Positions 14,380 to 22,884 of a stretch of DNA of 32,084 nucleotides are shown here, one piece after another. Location: assembly GCA_012031225.1 (NCBI GenBank), contig JAAUTZ010000004.1, forward strand, positions 1-32,084. Reading direction: 5' to 3'. The first letter of the stretch is position 1. Every line of letters starts with the position of its first letter. Source of the DNA: Chloroflexaceae bacterium. Its GTDB lineage: Bacteria > Chloroflexota > Chloroflexia > Chloroflexales > Chloroflexaceae. The position numbers and the translations under genes were made by a program. The notes under the pieces were generated by a model that was not told the origin of the DNA, searched no databases, and saw only the letters and a program-made list of their open reading frames with translations.

Positions 14380-17300
14380 ATGAAAGGAACGGACTCTGTG
14401 CAACCGTTGCAGCTCCCCCCTATCGCTATCATCGGGATGTCCGGCATCTTCCCGCAGGCGCACAACTTGCGCGAATACTGGCAGAACATCCTGAACAAAA
14501 TAGATTGTATCACTGATGTGCCCGTATCCCGTTGGGAAATTGATGATTACTACGACCCAGATCCAACCAAACCGGATAAGACTTACTGCAAACGGGGCGG
14601 CTTCCTTCCTGATGTAGACTTCGATCCGCTTGAGTTCGGCTTGCCTCCCAACATCCTCGAAGTCACCGATGTATCGCAGCTCCTCGGCTTGGTTGTTGCC
14701 CGCGAAGCCATGGCCGATGCGGGCTACACGGAGCAGCGCGAATTCAACCGCGAACGCACCGGCTGCATTCTCGGCGTGGGTGGCGGGCAGAAACTGGTTG
14801 CCCCGCTGATGGCCCGCCTGCAATACCCGATCTGGGCGAAGGTATTACGGAGTGCAGGCGTAGCCGACGTTGACATTGAGCCGATTGTTGAGAAGATGAA
14901 ATTGGCGTATGTGCGCTGGGAAGAGAACTCGTTTCCCGGCTTGCTCGGCAACGTGATCGCCGGACGCATCACCAACCGCCTCAATTTGGGCGGCACGAAC
15001 TGCGTGGTGGATGCCGCCTGCGCGAGTTCAATGGGCGCACTGAAAATGGCGGTGAGTGAGCTGATCGAACGCCGCTGCGACATGATGATTACCGGCGGGG
15101 TAGATACTGACAACTCAATCTTTATGTACATGTGCTTCAGCAAAACCCCCGCCTTCTCGCGCCAAGACAACCCGCGCCCCTTCGACAAAACTGCCGATGG
15201 CATGATGGTTGGCGAGGGCTTGGGCATGCTTGTGCTGAAGCGGCTTGAAGATGCTGAACGCGACGGAGATCGCATCTATGCCGTCATTCGCGGCATTGGC
15301 ACATCCAGCGATGGCCGCCACAAGAGCATCTACGCCCCGCATGCCACCGGACAGGCGCGGGCTTTGCGCGATGCCTACGTGACGGCGGGCTTTGCCCCAG
15401 ATACCATCGGCTTGATCGAATCACACGGCACAGGCACTGTTGCTGGCGACTTGACCGAATTCACCTCGCTCAAGACTGTCTTTGGCGCAGATAACCCACC
15501 GCACCAGACCATTGCGCTCGGCAGCGTTAAGTCGCAAATTGGGCACACCAAAGCCGCCGCTGGAGCTGCCAGCCTGATCAAGGTTGCCCTCGCGCTGCAC
15601 CATAAGGTGTTGCCCGCAACGATCAATGTGACCGAGCCGAACCCCAAATTCGAGGTAGATGACAGCCCCTTCTACGTCAACACCGAGACCCGCCCATGGG
15701 TGCGGGCTGAGGGCGCACCACCGCGCCGCGCTGGGGTGAGTTCGTTTGGCTTTGGTGGAACCAACTTCCACGTCATATTAGAGGAGTACACCAACGATCA
15801 CCAGCACGCCTATCGCCTACACGATACCACCCACCAGATCGTACTGCACGCGCCCAATCCAGAAGCCTTGCTGAGCCAGATCCAACAGCACGCCGCGAGC
15901 CTGAGCGGAGCCGATGCCACCCAGACCTTCTATAATTTGACCAGCCCCGCCACCGATCTGACCATTCCCCAGCCCCACGCCCGCGTCGGCTTGGTGGCAA
16001 GCAGCCCGCGTGAAGCCCACGACTTGCTTATCCTCGCCGCCGATCTGCTTCAGAAGCACCCCGACCACGCCGAATGGCAAAACCCGCGCGGGGTCTACTA
16101 CCGCCGCACGGGGATGCATGTAGCCGGCACTGTGGTTGCGCTCTTTTCAGGGCAAGGCTCGCAGTATCTCGAAATGGGGCGCGAACTGGCGCTGCACTAC
16201 CCCCCCGTGCGGCAGGCACTCGGCGCAATGGATCAGCTGTTTGTGCAGGCCGGCAAACAGCCGCTTTCACACGTTATCTTCCCGCCGCCCGCCTTCACCC
16301 CTGATCGGCGCGAAGAGCAGACCCATGCTTTGCAGCGCACCGATTACGCCCAGCCCGCGATTGGCGTGCTGAGTGCGAGCCTGTACCGCATCGCGCAGCA
16401 GGCCGGCTTGCACCCCAGCTTCATGGCGGGGCATAGCTTCGGTGAGCTAACCGCCCTGTGGGCCGCAGGTGCAATCAACGATGCCGACTTTATGCGCTTG
16501 ATGCTAGCACGCGGCACAGCAATGATGCCAATCAACAACCCGTCCTTCGATGCAGGCAAAATGCTAGCGGTCTCCGGCGACCTTGTGATGGAACGCCTCC
16601 AAGAAGATATTCGCCCCTTCGCGGGCTTGCAGATCGCCAATTGGAACTCACCGCGCCAAGTGGTGCTAGCGGGCACAGCGGCGGCAGTGCGGGCCGCCCA
16701 GCCGATCTTGCAGAGCAAGGGCTACGCTTGTGTCGCCTTACCCGTTGCAGCGGCTTTCCATACGCCGCTTGTGGGGCACGCCCAACAGCCCTTCGCGCAG
16801 GCGGTAGCCCAAGCCCAGTTCAGCCGCCCCCAGAGTGCCGTGTATGCCAATGCAACTGGGCAGCGTTACCCGCACGAGCCAGCCCAAGTGCAGCAGATGC
16901 TGGCCCAGCAAATGCTCCAGCCCGTGCTATTCCAACGGCAGATCGAGGCGATCTACAACGACGGTGGGCGCATCTTTGTTGAGTTTGGCCCACGCAGCGT
17001 CCTGACCAACCTTGTGCGCGATATTCTCGGCAACCGCGAATATCTTGCCGTGTCGCTCAATGATAGCCGCAAGAAAGACAGTGACCGCCAACTACAGGAT
17101 GGCCTCGTGCAGTTGCGCGTGGCCGGCGTGCCTTTGCGCCCCACCGACACCTACGCGCTACCTGTGCCCGCTGCCCCAGATACCGCCCGCAAAGGGCTGA
17201 AGATCACCCTCAATGGCAGCAACTATGTGAGCGACAAGACTCGTCAAGCCTTTAAGGACACCTTGCAGGATGGCTTCCAGATCAGCACGGCAGCAGCAAC

Positions 17301-20300
17301 CGGCGTGGCTCATCCGCCGGTAGCACGTATGCCGGAGCCAGCTATCACCCCTGCTAATCCGGTTGTCACTGCGCCAGTCATGCCCGCCCCCGCCCCGCTC
17401 AGCAATGGCCCGGCGGCGATGCTTGAACACAGTTTGACCCACTTCACCCGCCACCAGCAAGCAGTACTGCACCTGCACGAGCAGTATTTGCAGCATCAGC
17501 AGCAGATGTCGGCAACGATCAGCGAGCTGATTGGACAGCAGCACACCCTGCTTGCGGCGGGCAATCTGCCGGAGCAGGTGGCGCATCAGCTTGGGCGCAG
17601 TGTTGCGCTGCTGCGCGAGCATCAGGCAGAAACGCTGCGTGTGCATGAACAATACCTGCAACGCCAAGATGAAACCGCCCGGAACTTCCTTGCACTCGTG
17701 CAATCCGGCGAGGTGATCCCCCCGCTATCGGTCACGGCCGAACCCGTATCGCTCGCCGCACCGCCTGCGCCTGCTGTGCCGATGCAGGCAGAACCGCCTG
17801 CGCCCGTTGCGTCAACCGTAGCCGCACCGCCTGCGCCTGCTGTGCCCGTCGCACCTGTTGCGCCTGTAGCAGGAGAAACACCCACCACGTCTATTGCGGT
17901 TGCTCCCGTAGTCGTTGAGCCAGTAGCCATACCTAGCATGCCAGTGACACCCGCCTTCGCGCACTCATTCGATACGCTATTGGGGCAGATCGCGCCTGTC
18001 GCGCCGGTGCTTGCACCGATTGTTGCCGAAGCACCCGCCACACCGCTTACAGCAGTAGCAACGCCTACCCCTGTTGTTGAAGCACCCGCCGCGCCTGCCA
18101 GCAACGGCAACGGCGGCATGTCCAGCGCACTCACCACCGCCCTGCTGACCATTGTCAGCGACAAGACCGGCTACCCCGCCGAGATGCTTGACCCCGCAAT
18201 GGATTTGGAAGCCGACCTTGGCATTGACTCGATCAAGCGCGTTGAGATCCTCGGGGCCTTGCAAGACCAGTTCCCCGCCCTGCCCCGCCTCAGCCCCGAC
18301 GAATTGGGCGAACTGCGCTCACTCGGCCAGATTGTCACCGTGTTGCAGGGCGGCATGAGTGTTGCGCCGGTGCTTGTCATAGCAGAAGCACCCGCCGCAC
18401 CGCTTACAGCAGTAGTACCCGTCGTAGCAGAACCAGTTGCCCCCGCCGCACCCGCCGCGCCTGCCACCAGCAACGGCAACGGCGGCATGGCCGGCGCACT
18501 CACCGCCGCCCTGCTGACCATTGTCAGCGACAAGACCGGCTACCCCGCCGAGATGCTTGACCCCGCGATGGATTTGGAAGCCGACCTCGGCATTGACTCG
18601 ATCAAGCGCGTTGAGATCCTTGGGGCCCTGCAAGACCAGTTCCCCGCCCTGCCCCGCCTCAGCCCCGACGAATTGGGCGAACTGCGCTCACTCGGCCAGA
18701 TTGTCACCGTGTTGCAGGGCGGCACGAGTGTTGCGCCGGTGCTTGTCATAGCAGAAGCACCCGCACCCGCCACACCGGTTACAGCAGTAGCACCCGTCGT
18801 AGCAGTAGCCCCCGCACCCGCCGCGCCTGCCAGCAATGGCAACGGCGGCATGGCCGGCGCACTCACCGCCGCCCTGCTGGCCATTGTCAGCGACAAGACC
18901 GGCTACCCCGCTGACATGCTTGACCCCGCGATGGATTTGGAAGCCGACCTCGGCATTGACTCGATCAAGCGCGTTGAGATCCTTGGGGCCTTGCAAGACC
19001 AGTTCCCCGCCCTGCCCCGCCTCAGCCCCGACGAATTGGGCGAACTGCGCTCACTCGGCCAGATTGTCACCGTGTTGCAAGGCGGCGCGAGTGTTGCGCC
19101 GGTGCTTGTCATAGCAGAAGCACCCGCCACACCGGTCACAGCAGTAGCACCCGTCGTAGCAGAACCAGTTGCCCCCACCAGCAACGGCAACGGCGGTATG
19201 GCCGGCGAACTCACCGCCGCCCTGCTGACCATTGTCAGCGACAAGACCGGCTACCCCGCTGACATGCTTGACCCCGCGATGGATTTGGAAGCCGACCTCG
19301 GTATTGACTCGATCAAGCGCGTCGAGATCCTTGGAGCTTTGCAAGACCAGTTCCCCGCCCTGCCCCGCCTCAGCCCCGACGAATTGGGCGAACTGCGCTC
19401 ACTCGGCCAGATTGTCACCGTGTTGCAGGGCGGCACGAGTGTCGCGCCGGTGCTTGTCATAGCAGAAGCACCCGCCGTAGCAGAACCAGTTGCCCCCGCC
19501 GCACCTGCCTCCAGCAACGGCAACGGCGGCAACGGCGGCATGTCCGGCGAACTCACCACCGCCCTGCTGACCATTGTCAGCGACAAGACCGGCTACCCCG
19601 CTGACATGCTTGACCCCGCGATGGATTTGGAAGCCGACCTCGGCATTGACTCGATCAAGCGCGTCGAGATCCTTGGGGCCCTGCAAGACCAGTTCCCCGC
19701 CCTGCCCCGCCTCAGCCCCGACGAATTGGGCGAACTGCGCTCACTCGGCCAGATTGTCACCGTGTTGCAGGGCGGCACGAGTGCCGCGCCGGTGCTTGCG
19801 CCGATTGTTGCCGAAGCACCCGCCACACCGCTTACAGCAGTAGCAACGCCTACCCCTGTTGTTGAAGCACCCGCCGCGCCTGCCAACGGCAACGGCGGCA
19901 ACGGCGGCAACGGCGGCAACGGCGGCATGTCCGGCGCACTCACCACCGCCCTGCTGACCATTGTCAGCGACAAGACCGGCTACCCCGCCGAGATGCTTGA
20001 CCCCGCGATGGATTTGGAAGCCGACCTCGGCATTGACTCGATCAAGCGTGTCGAGATCCTTGGGGCCCTGCAAGACCAGTTCCCCGCTCTGCCCCGCCTC
20101 AGCCCCGACGAATTGGGCGAACTGCGCTCACTCGGACAGATTGTCACCGTGTTGCAGGGCGGCGCGAGCGTTGCGCCCGCCAATGGCAACGGGCCCAGCA
20201 GCCATCCAGCGACCAACGGGCACAGCAGCCATCCAGCGACCAACGGGCACGCCAACGGGCACACCGGCAACGGCATTCACGGGCAGGCTACGCCCTACAG

Positions 20301-21057
20301 CAACGGGCACACCGTGACGCTGCCGCCCCTGCCCCCACTCGATACGCCAATCCAACGTAGCGTCGCACAGTTGCGGGCCCTGCCGTTACCCGATCAGCTC
20401 GCGTACACCCCGCCGACAACCGCCGTCTGCCTTGTTACCAGCGATGGCACACCACTCACGACGCAGCTTGTGCAGAGCCTCACCGAGCGCGGGTGGCGCG
20501 TTGTAGTGTTGCACCTACCGGCGACCCTAATCGCTAGCACCGCTCCAATTCCGGCAGGTGTGCCACAGGCAACCTTAACCAACACCGACGAAGCGCACCT
20601 GAATGCGACGCTCCAAACCATCAGCCAGAGCTATGGCTCAATTGGCAGCTTCATCCATCTGCATCCACACCTGCCCCAGAGCGGACACCTGTTCTCGGAA
20701 GCCGACAAACTGATTGTGCGCCACGTCTTTCTGCTCGCCCGCACGCTCAAAGCCAGCCTGACCGAAGCCGCCCAACACGGGCACGGGCGGTTCATCACTG
20801 TTGCGCGCCTCGATGGAGCCTTCGGCTTGGATCAACCGGGCGACTCCAGCGTCGTCAGTAGCGGGCTGTTTGGGCTAACCAAGACGCTCAATCTAGAGTG
20901 GGCCAGCGTGGTCTGCCGGGCCCTTGACATCAGCACCAACACCCCCACGGCACAAGCAGTGCAGGCTATTCTCGCTGAGATGTACGACCCGAACCGCCTG
21001 ATTACTGAGGTGGGCTATGGCACACGCGGGCGCGTAACGCTGCACGATGGGAAGTGA
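14380..21057 (+). CDS. pfaA: PfaA-like lipid synthase subunit: KS-AT-6xACP-KR structural half
   Basis: A 2225-residue iterative synthase from the ATG at 14380 (an open frame to 14323 is not family-like). Ketosynthase, residues 12-465: Cys214 in DAACASS, His349 in ESHGTGT, His389 in GHTKAAAG. Malonyl-type acyltransferase, 586-890: GHSFGE with Ser686. A helical, His/Gln-rich linker at 1010-1110. Then six ACPs with phosphopantetheine serines at 1284, 1407, 1528, 1644, 1758 and 1887 (each in GIDSIKR), separated by Ala/Pro/Val-rich and Asn-Gly linkers. Residues about 1985-2225 resemble the structural half of a ketoreductase (SIGSFIHLHPHL, then SSGLFGLTKTLNLEW) and end without the catalytic half, which starts the next gene. 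This is the order of marine PfaA, cut within the KR. Product unknown. Confidence 0.92.
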   Translation: MKGTDSVQPLQLPPIAIIGMSGIFPQAHNLREYWQNILNKIDCITDVPVSRWEIDDYYDPDPTKPDKTYCKRGGFLPDVDFDPLEFGLPPNILEVTDVSQLLGLVVAREAMADAGYTEQREFNRERTGCILGVGGGQKLVAPLMARLQYPIWAKVLRSAGVADVDIEPIVEKMKLAYVRWEENSFPGLLGNVIAGRITNRLNLGGTNCVVDAACASSMGALKMAVSELIERRCDMMITGGVDTDNSIFMYMCFSKTPAFSRQDNPRPFDKTADGMMVGEGLGMLVLKRLEDAERDGDRIYAVIRGIGTSSDGRHKSIYAPHATGQARALRDAYVTAGFAPDTIGLIESHGTGTVAGDLTEFTSLKTVFGADNPPHQTIALGSVKSQIGHTKAAAGAASLIKVALALHHKVLPATINVTEPNPKFEVDDSPFYVNTETRPWVRAEGAPPRRAGVSSFGFGGTNFHVILEEYTNDHQHAYRLHDTTHQIVLHAPNPEALLSQIQQHAASLSGADATQTFYNLTSPATDLTIPQPHARVGLVASSPREAHDLLILAADLLQKHPDHAEWQNPRGVYYRRTGMHVAGTVVALFSGQGSQYLEMGRELALHYPPVRQALGAMDQLFVQAGKQPLSHVIFPPPAFTPDRREEQTHALQRTDYAQPAIGVLSASLYRIAQQAGLHPSFMAGHSFGELTALWAAGAINDADFMRLMLARGTAMMPINNPSFDAGKMLAVSGDLVMERLQEDIRPFAGLQIANWNSPRQVVLAGTAAAVRAAQPILQSKGYACVALPVAAAFHTPLVGHAQQPFAQAVAQAQFSRPQSAVYANATGQRYPHEPAQVQQMLAQQMLQPVLFQRQIEAIYNDGGRIFVEFGPRSVLTNLVRDILGNREYLAVSLNDSRKKDSDRQLQDGLVQLRVAGVPLRPTDTYALPVPAAPDTARKGLKITLNGSNYVSDKTRQAFKDTLQDGFQISTAAATGVAHPPVARMPEPAITPANPVVTAPVMPAPAPLSNGPAAMLEHSLTHFTRHQQAVLHLHEQYLQHQQQMSATISELIGQQHTLLAAGNLPEQVAHQLGRSVALLREHQAETLRVHEQYLQRQDETARNFLALVQSGEVIPPLSVTAEPVSLAAPPAPAVPMQAEPPAPVASTVAAPPAPAVPVAPVAPVAGETPTTSIAVAPVVVEPVAIPSMPVTPAFAHSFDTLLGQIAPVAPVLAPIVAEAPATPLTAVATPTPVVEAPAAPASNGNGGMSSALTTALLTIVSDKTGYPAEMLDPAMDLEADLGIDSIKRVEILGALQDQFPALPRLSPDELGELRSLGQIVTVLQGGMSVAPVLVIAEAPAAPLTAVVPVVAEPVAPAAPAAPATSNGNGGMAGALTAALLTIVSDKTGYPAEMLDPAMDLEADLGIDSIKRVEILGALQDQFPALPRLSPDELGELRSLGQIVTVLQGGTSVAPVLVIAEAPAPATPVTAVAPVVAVAPAPAAPASNGNGGMAGALTAALLAIVSDKTGYPADMLDPAMDLEADLGIDSIKRVEILGALQDQFPALPRLSPDELGELRSLGQIVTVLQGGASVAPVLVIAEAPATPVTAVAPVVAEPVAPTSNGNGGMAGELTAALLTIVSDKTGYPADMLDPAMDLEADLGIDSIKRVEILGALQDQFPALPRLSPDELGELRSLGQIVTVLQGGTSVAPVLVIAEAPAVAEPVAPAAPASSNGNGGNGGMSGELTTALLTIVSDKTGYPADMLDPAMDLEADLGIDSIKRVEILGALQDQFPALPRLSPDELGELRSLGQIVTVLQGGTSAAPVLAPIVAEAPATPLTAVATPTPVVEAPAAPANGNGGNGGNGGNGGMSGALTTALLTIVSDKTGYPAEMLDPAMDLEADLGIDSIKRVEILGALQDQFPALPRLSPDELGELRSLGQIVTVLQGGASVAPANGNGPSSHPATNGHSSHPATNGHANGHTGNGIHGQATPYSNGHTVTLPPLPPLDTPIQRSVAQLRALPLPDQLAYTPPTTAVCLVTSDGTPLTTQLVQSLTERGWRVVVLHLPATLIASTAPIPAGVPQATLTNTDEAHLNATLQTISQSYGSIGSFIHLHPHLPQSGHLFSEADKLIVRHVFLLARTLKASLTEAAQHGHGRFITVARLDGAFGLDQPGDSSVVSSGLFGLTKTLNLEWASVVCRALDISTNTPTAQAVQAILAEMYDPNRLITEVGYGTRGRVTLHDGK
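18127..20163 (+). repeat. Six tandem acyl-carrier-protein repeats in the PfaA-like gene
   Basis: ACP cores of 228 bases (76 codons) at 18127-18354, 18496-18723, 18859-19086, 19207-19434, 19549-19776 and 19936-20163. The cores are nearly identical at DNA level, with only scattered, mostly silent changes, such as Ala or Glu at the first residue and Glu or Asp before MLDPAMDL. Linkers vary in length (34-53 codons), so the spacing of the serines is 123, 121, 116, 114 and 129 residues. The linkers before ACP1 (from 18007) and ACP6 (from 19792) differ by only about one base over 90. Near-identity implies recent duplication or continuing gene conversion. Confidence 0.97.
20197..20250 (+). repeat. 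Perfect 27-bp tandem duplication in the ACP-KR linker
   Basis: Two exact copies of a 27-base unit, 20197-20223 and 20224-20250. They encode SSHPATNGH twice in the His/Asn/Gly-rich linker between ACP6 and the KR half. In frame, so only linker length is affected. Confidence 0.95.
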
Positions 21058-21117
21058 AAAGGAACGGCAATGCTCCACACGGCATCGCCAGCGCGTACCA
21101 AAAGAGAGGAGTGCATC

Positions 21118-22863
21118 ATGCACAGCATAACGCCAGCTAGCCTGTTTGTGGTGAGTGGAGGCGCACGCGGCATCACCGCCGAATGTGTGATTGCAATGTC
21201 CCGACGCTACCAGTGTCGGTTTCTGCTGCTGGGGCGTTCGGCATACAGCACCCCAGAATCAGCATGGGCTACCGATTGCACCGACGAAACGGCAATCCAA
21301 CAACGGGTGATTGCCCACCTTGCCACCAGTGGCACCAAGCCAACCCCGCGCCAAGTGCAGAAGATCGTGCGGGCGATCCTTGCCGAACGGGAGGTGCAAC
21401 AGACCCTCGCCCAAGTGCAGCAGGCAGGTGGCCAAGCCGAGTACCTCAGCGTGGATATTACCGATCTGTCCGCGTTACAAGCAGCACTGCCACCAGTGCT
21501 AGCGCGGCTCGGTGGGGCGCAAGGCGTGCTGCACGGCGCGGGCACGCTGGCAGATCGGCTGATCGAAAACAAAACTATCGAAGACTTCGAGCAGGTCTAC
21601 ACCGTCAAAGTGATCGGGCTAGCCAACCTGCTTGCGTGCATCCCGATCCAGCAGCTCGATTACCTCGTGTTGTTCACCTCCGTAGCAGGCTTCTACGGCA
21701 ACCTTGGCCAATCCGACTACGCACTTGCCAACGAGATCCTGAACACCGCCGCGCACCGCCTGAAACAGCACACCCCAGACTGCCGTGTGGTGGCAATCAA
21801 TTGGGGTCCATGGGATGGCGGCATGGTCACACCCGCCATCAAGCAACTGTTTGCCGAGCGCAACGTCGAGATCATCCCGCCCGCGCTTGGCACGCAACTG
21901 TTGCTAGCCGAGCTAGAAGCCACCGATGACGCAACCGAAGTAGTTATTGGCAGCCCGCTCGCCATGCCCGCCACACCGCTTTATGCGATCCCGCGCACCT
22001 ACCGTATTCATCGGCGGCTCTCGCTTGCCGCAAACCCGTTTCTCGCCGATCATATCGTCGGGGAGCATGCCGTGCTGCCCGCTGTGTTCGGCGTATCGTG
22101 GCTGTGTGGGGTGTGCGAGCAACTCTATCCCGGCTACACCTTTGCCACCTTCGGCGATTTCCGCGTGCTGAAGGGCATTGTTTTTGACCACACGCTCGCC
22201 GATGACTATGTGCTAGAGGTGCGTGAACTGGAACTCAATGAGGCGGGCGGGCGCATTGTCGTGGAGACAATTGTATCAAGTGTGGATGCCAACCAACGCC
22301 TGCGCTACCACTATCGGGGTACCGTGACGCTGCTGCGAGATCTGCCGCCCGCCCCGCTCTATCCCAACTTTGACCGGAGCGAAACCCATGTTGTCGCTGG
22401 ACACACCTTCTACGCCAATCGCACCCTGTTTCACGGGCCCACCTTGCAGGGCATTGAGCGGACCCTGAACATCAGCCAACAGCACCTCACGCTGATCTGC
22501 CGCTCGCCCGTCCTCAGTGCCGAACAGCAGGGGCAGTTCCCGATCCAGACCTTCAACCCCTACCAGACAGATATTCAGTTTCAGTGTATGCTGATCTGGG
22601 CCCGGCACTATTACAACGTCGGCAGTATGCCGCTCCGCGCCGATCTCGTTGAGCATTTCCGCATCATCCCGCAAGGCACAACCTTCTACGTTTCGATGGA
22701 AGTGATGGAAAGCACGCCCAGCAAGCTGCTGGCGCGGGTGCATGCCCACGATGCTGAAGGGCGGCTGTATATGCGTGTCACTGGGGCGGAAGTGACGCTG
22801 AGTGAACGCTTGAACCATCTCTTTGAAATTACTACCCCGCGTTCAGATGTGCTTTCACTCTAA
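21118..22863 (+). CDS. Pfa-like ketoreductase catalytic half plus PKS-type dehydratase
   Basis: A 581-residue protein equal to the C-terminal third of a marine PfaA. Residues 8-290 are the catalytic ketoreductase: SGGARGITAE for NADPH, GVLHGAGTLADR, and the active-site set Ser188, Tyr201 and Asn205. Residues 300-575 are a double-hotdog dehydratase like that of PfaA: His312 in DHIVGEHAVLP, where the usual Gly five positions on is Glu, and Asp485 in DIQFQ (DxxxQ). The ATG at 21118 has a strong GAGGAG six bases upstream. The frame is the same as that of the preceding gene, separated by a TGA at 21055-21057. An ATG at 21070 has no ribosome site. The two gene products must associate to form a whole ketoreductase. 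Confidence 0.92.
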   Translation: MHSITPASLFVVSGGARGITAECVIAMSRRYQCRFLLLGRSAYSTPESAWATDCTDETAIQQRVIAHLATSGTKPTPRQVQKIVRAILAEREVQQTLAQVQQAGGQAEYLSVDITDLSALQAALPPVLARLGGAQGVLHGAGTLADRLIENKTIEDFEQVYTVKVIGLANLLACIPIQQLDYLVLFTSVAGFYGNLGQSDYALANEILNTAAHRLKQHTPDCRVVAINWGPWDGGMVTPAIKQLFAERNVEIIPPALGTQLLLAELEATDDATEVVIGSPLAMPATPLYAIPRTYRIHRRLSLAANPFLADHIVGEHAVLPAVFGVSWLCGVCEQLYPGYTFATFGDFRVLKGIVFDHTLADDYVLEVRELELNEAGGRIVVETIVSSVDANQRLRYHYRGTVTLLRDLPPAPLYPNFDRSETHVVAGHTFYANRTLFHGPTLQGIERTLNISQQHLTLICRSPVLSAEQQGQFPIQTFNPYQTDIQFQCMLIWARHYYNVGSMPLRADLVEHFRIIPQGTTFYVSMEVMESTPSKLLARVHAHDAEGRLYMRVTGAEVTLSERLNHLFEITTPRSDVLSL

Positions 22864-22884
22864 CGCACTGGTAAGGAGTTTTGG

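Noticed and set aside
18127-20163. CRISPR-like regular direct repeats
   Set aside because: The repeats are 228 bases long, in frame and encode ACP domains with serine attachment sites. There are no short spacers and no cas genes.
17622-20276. A series of similar minus-strand open frames opposite the ACP array
   Set aside because: They repeat only because the ACP coding repeats do. Low-complexity Ala/Thr/Gly translation and no ribosome sites.
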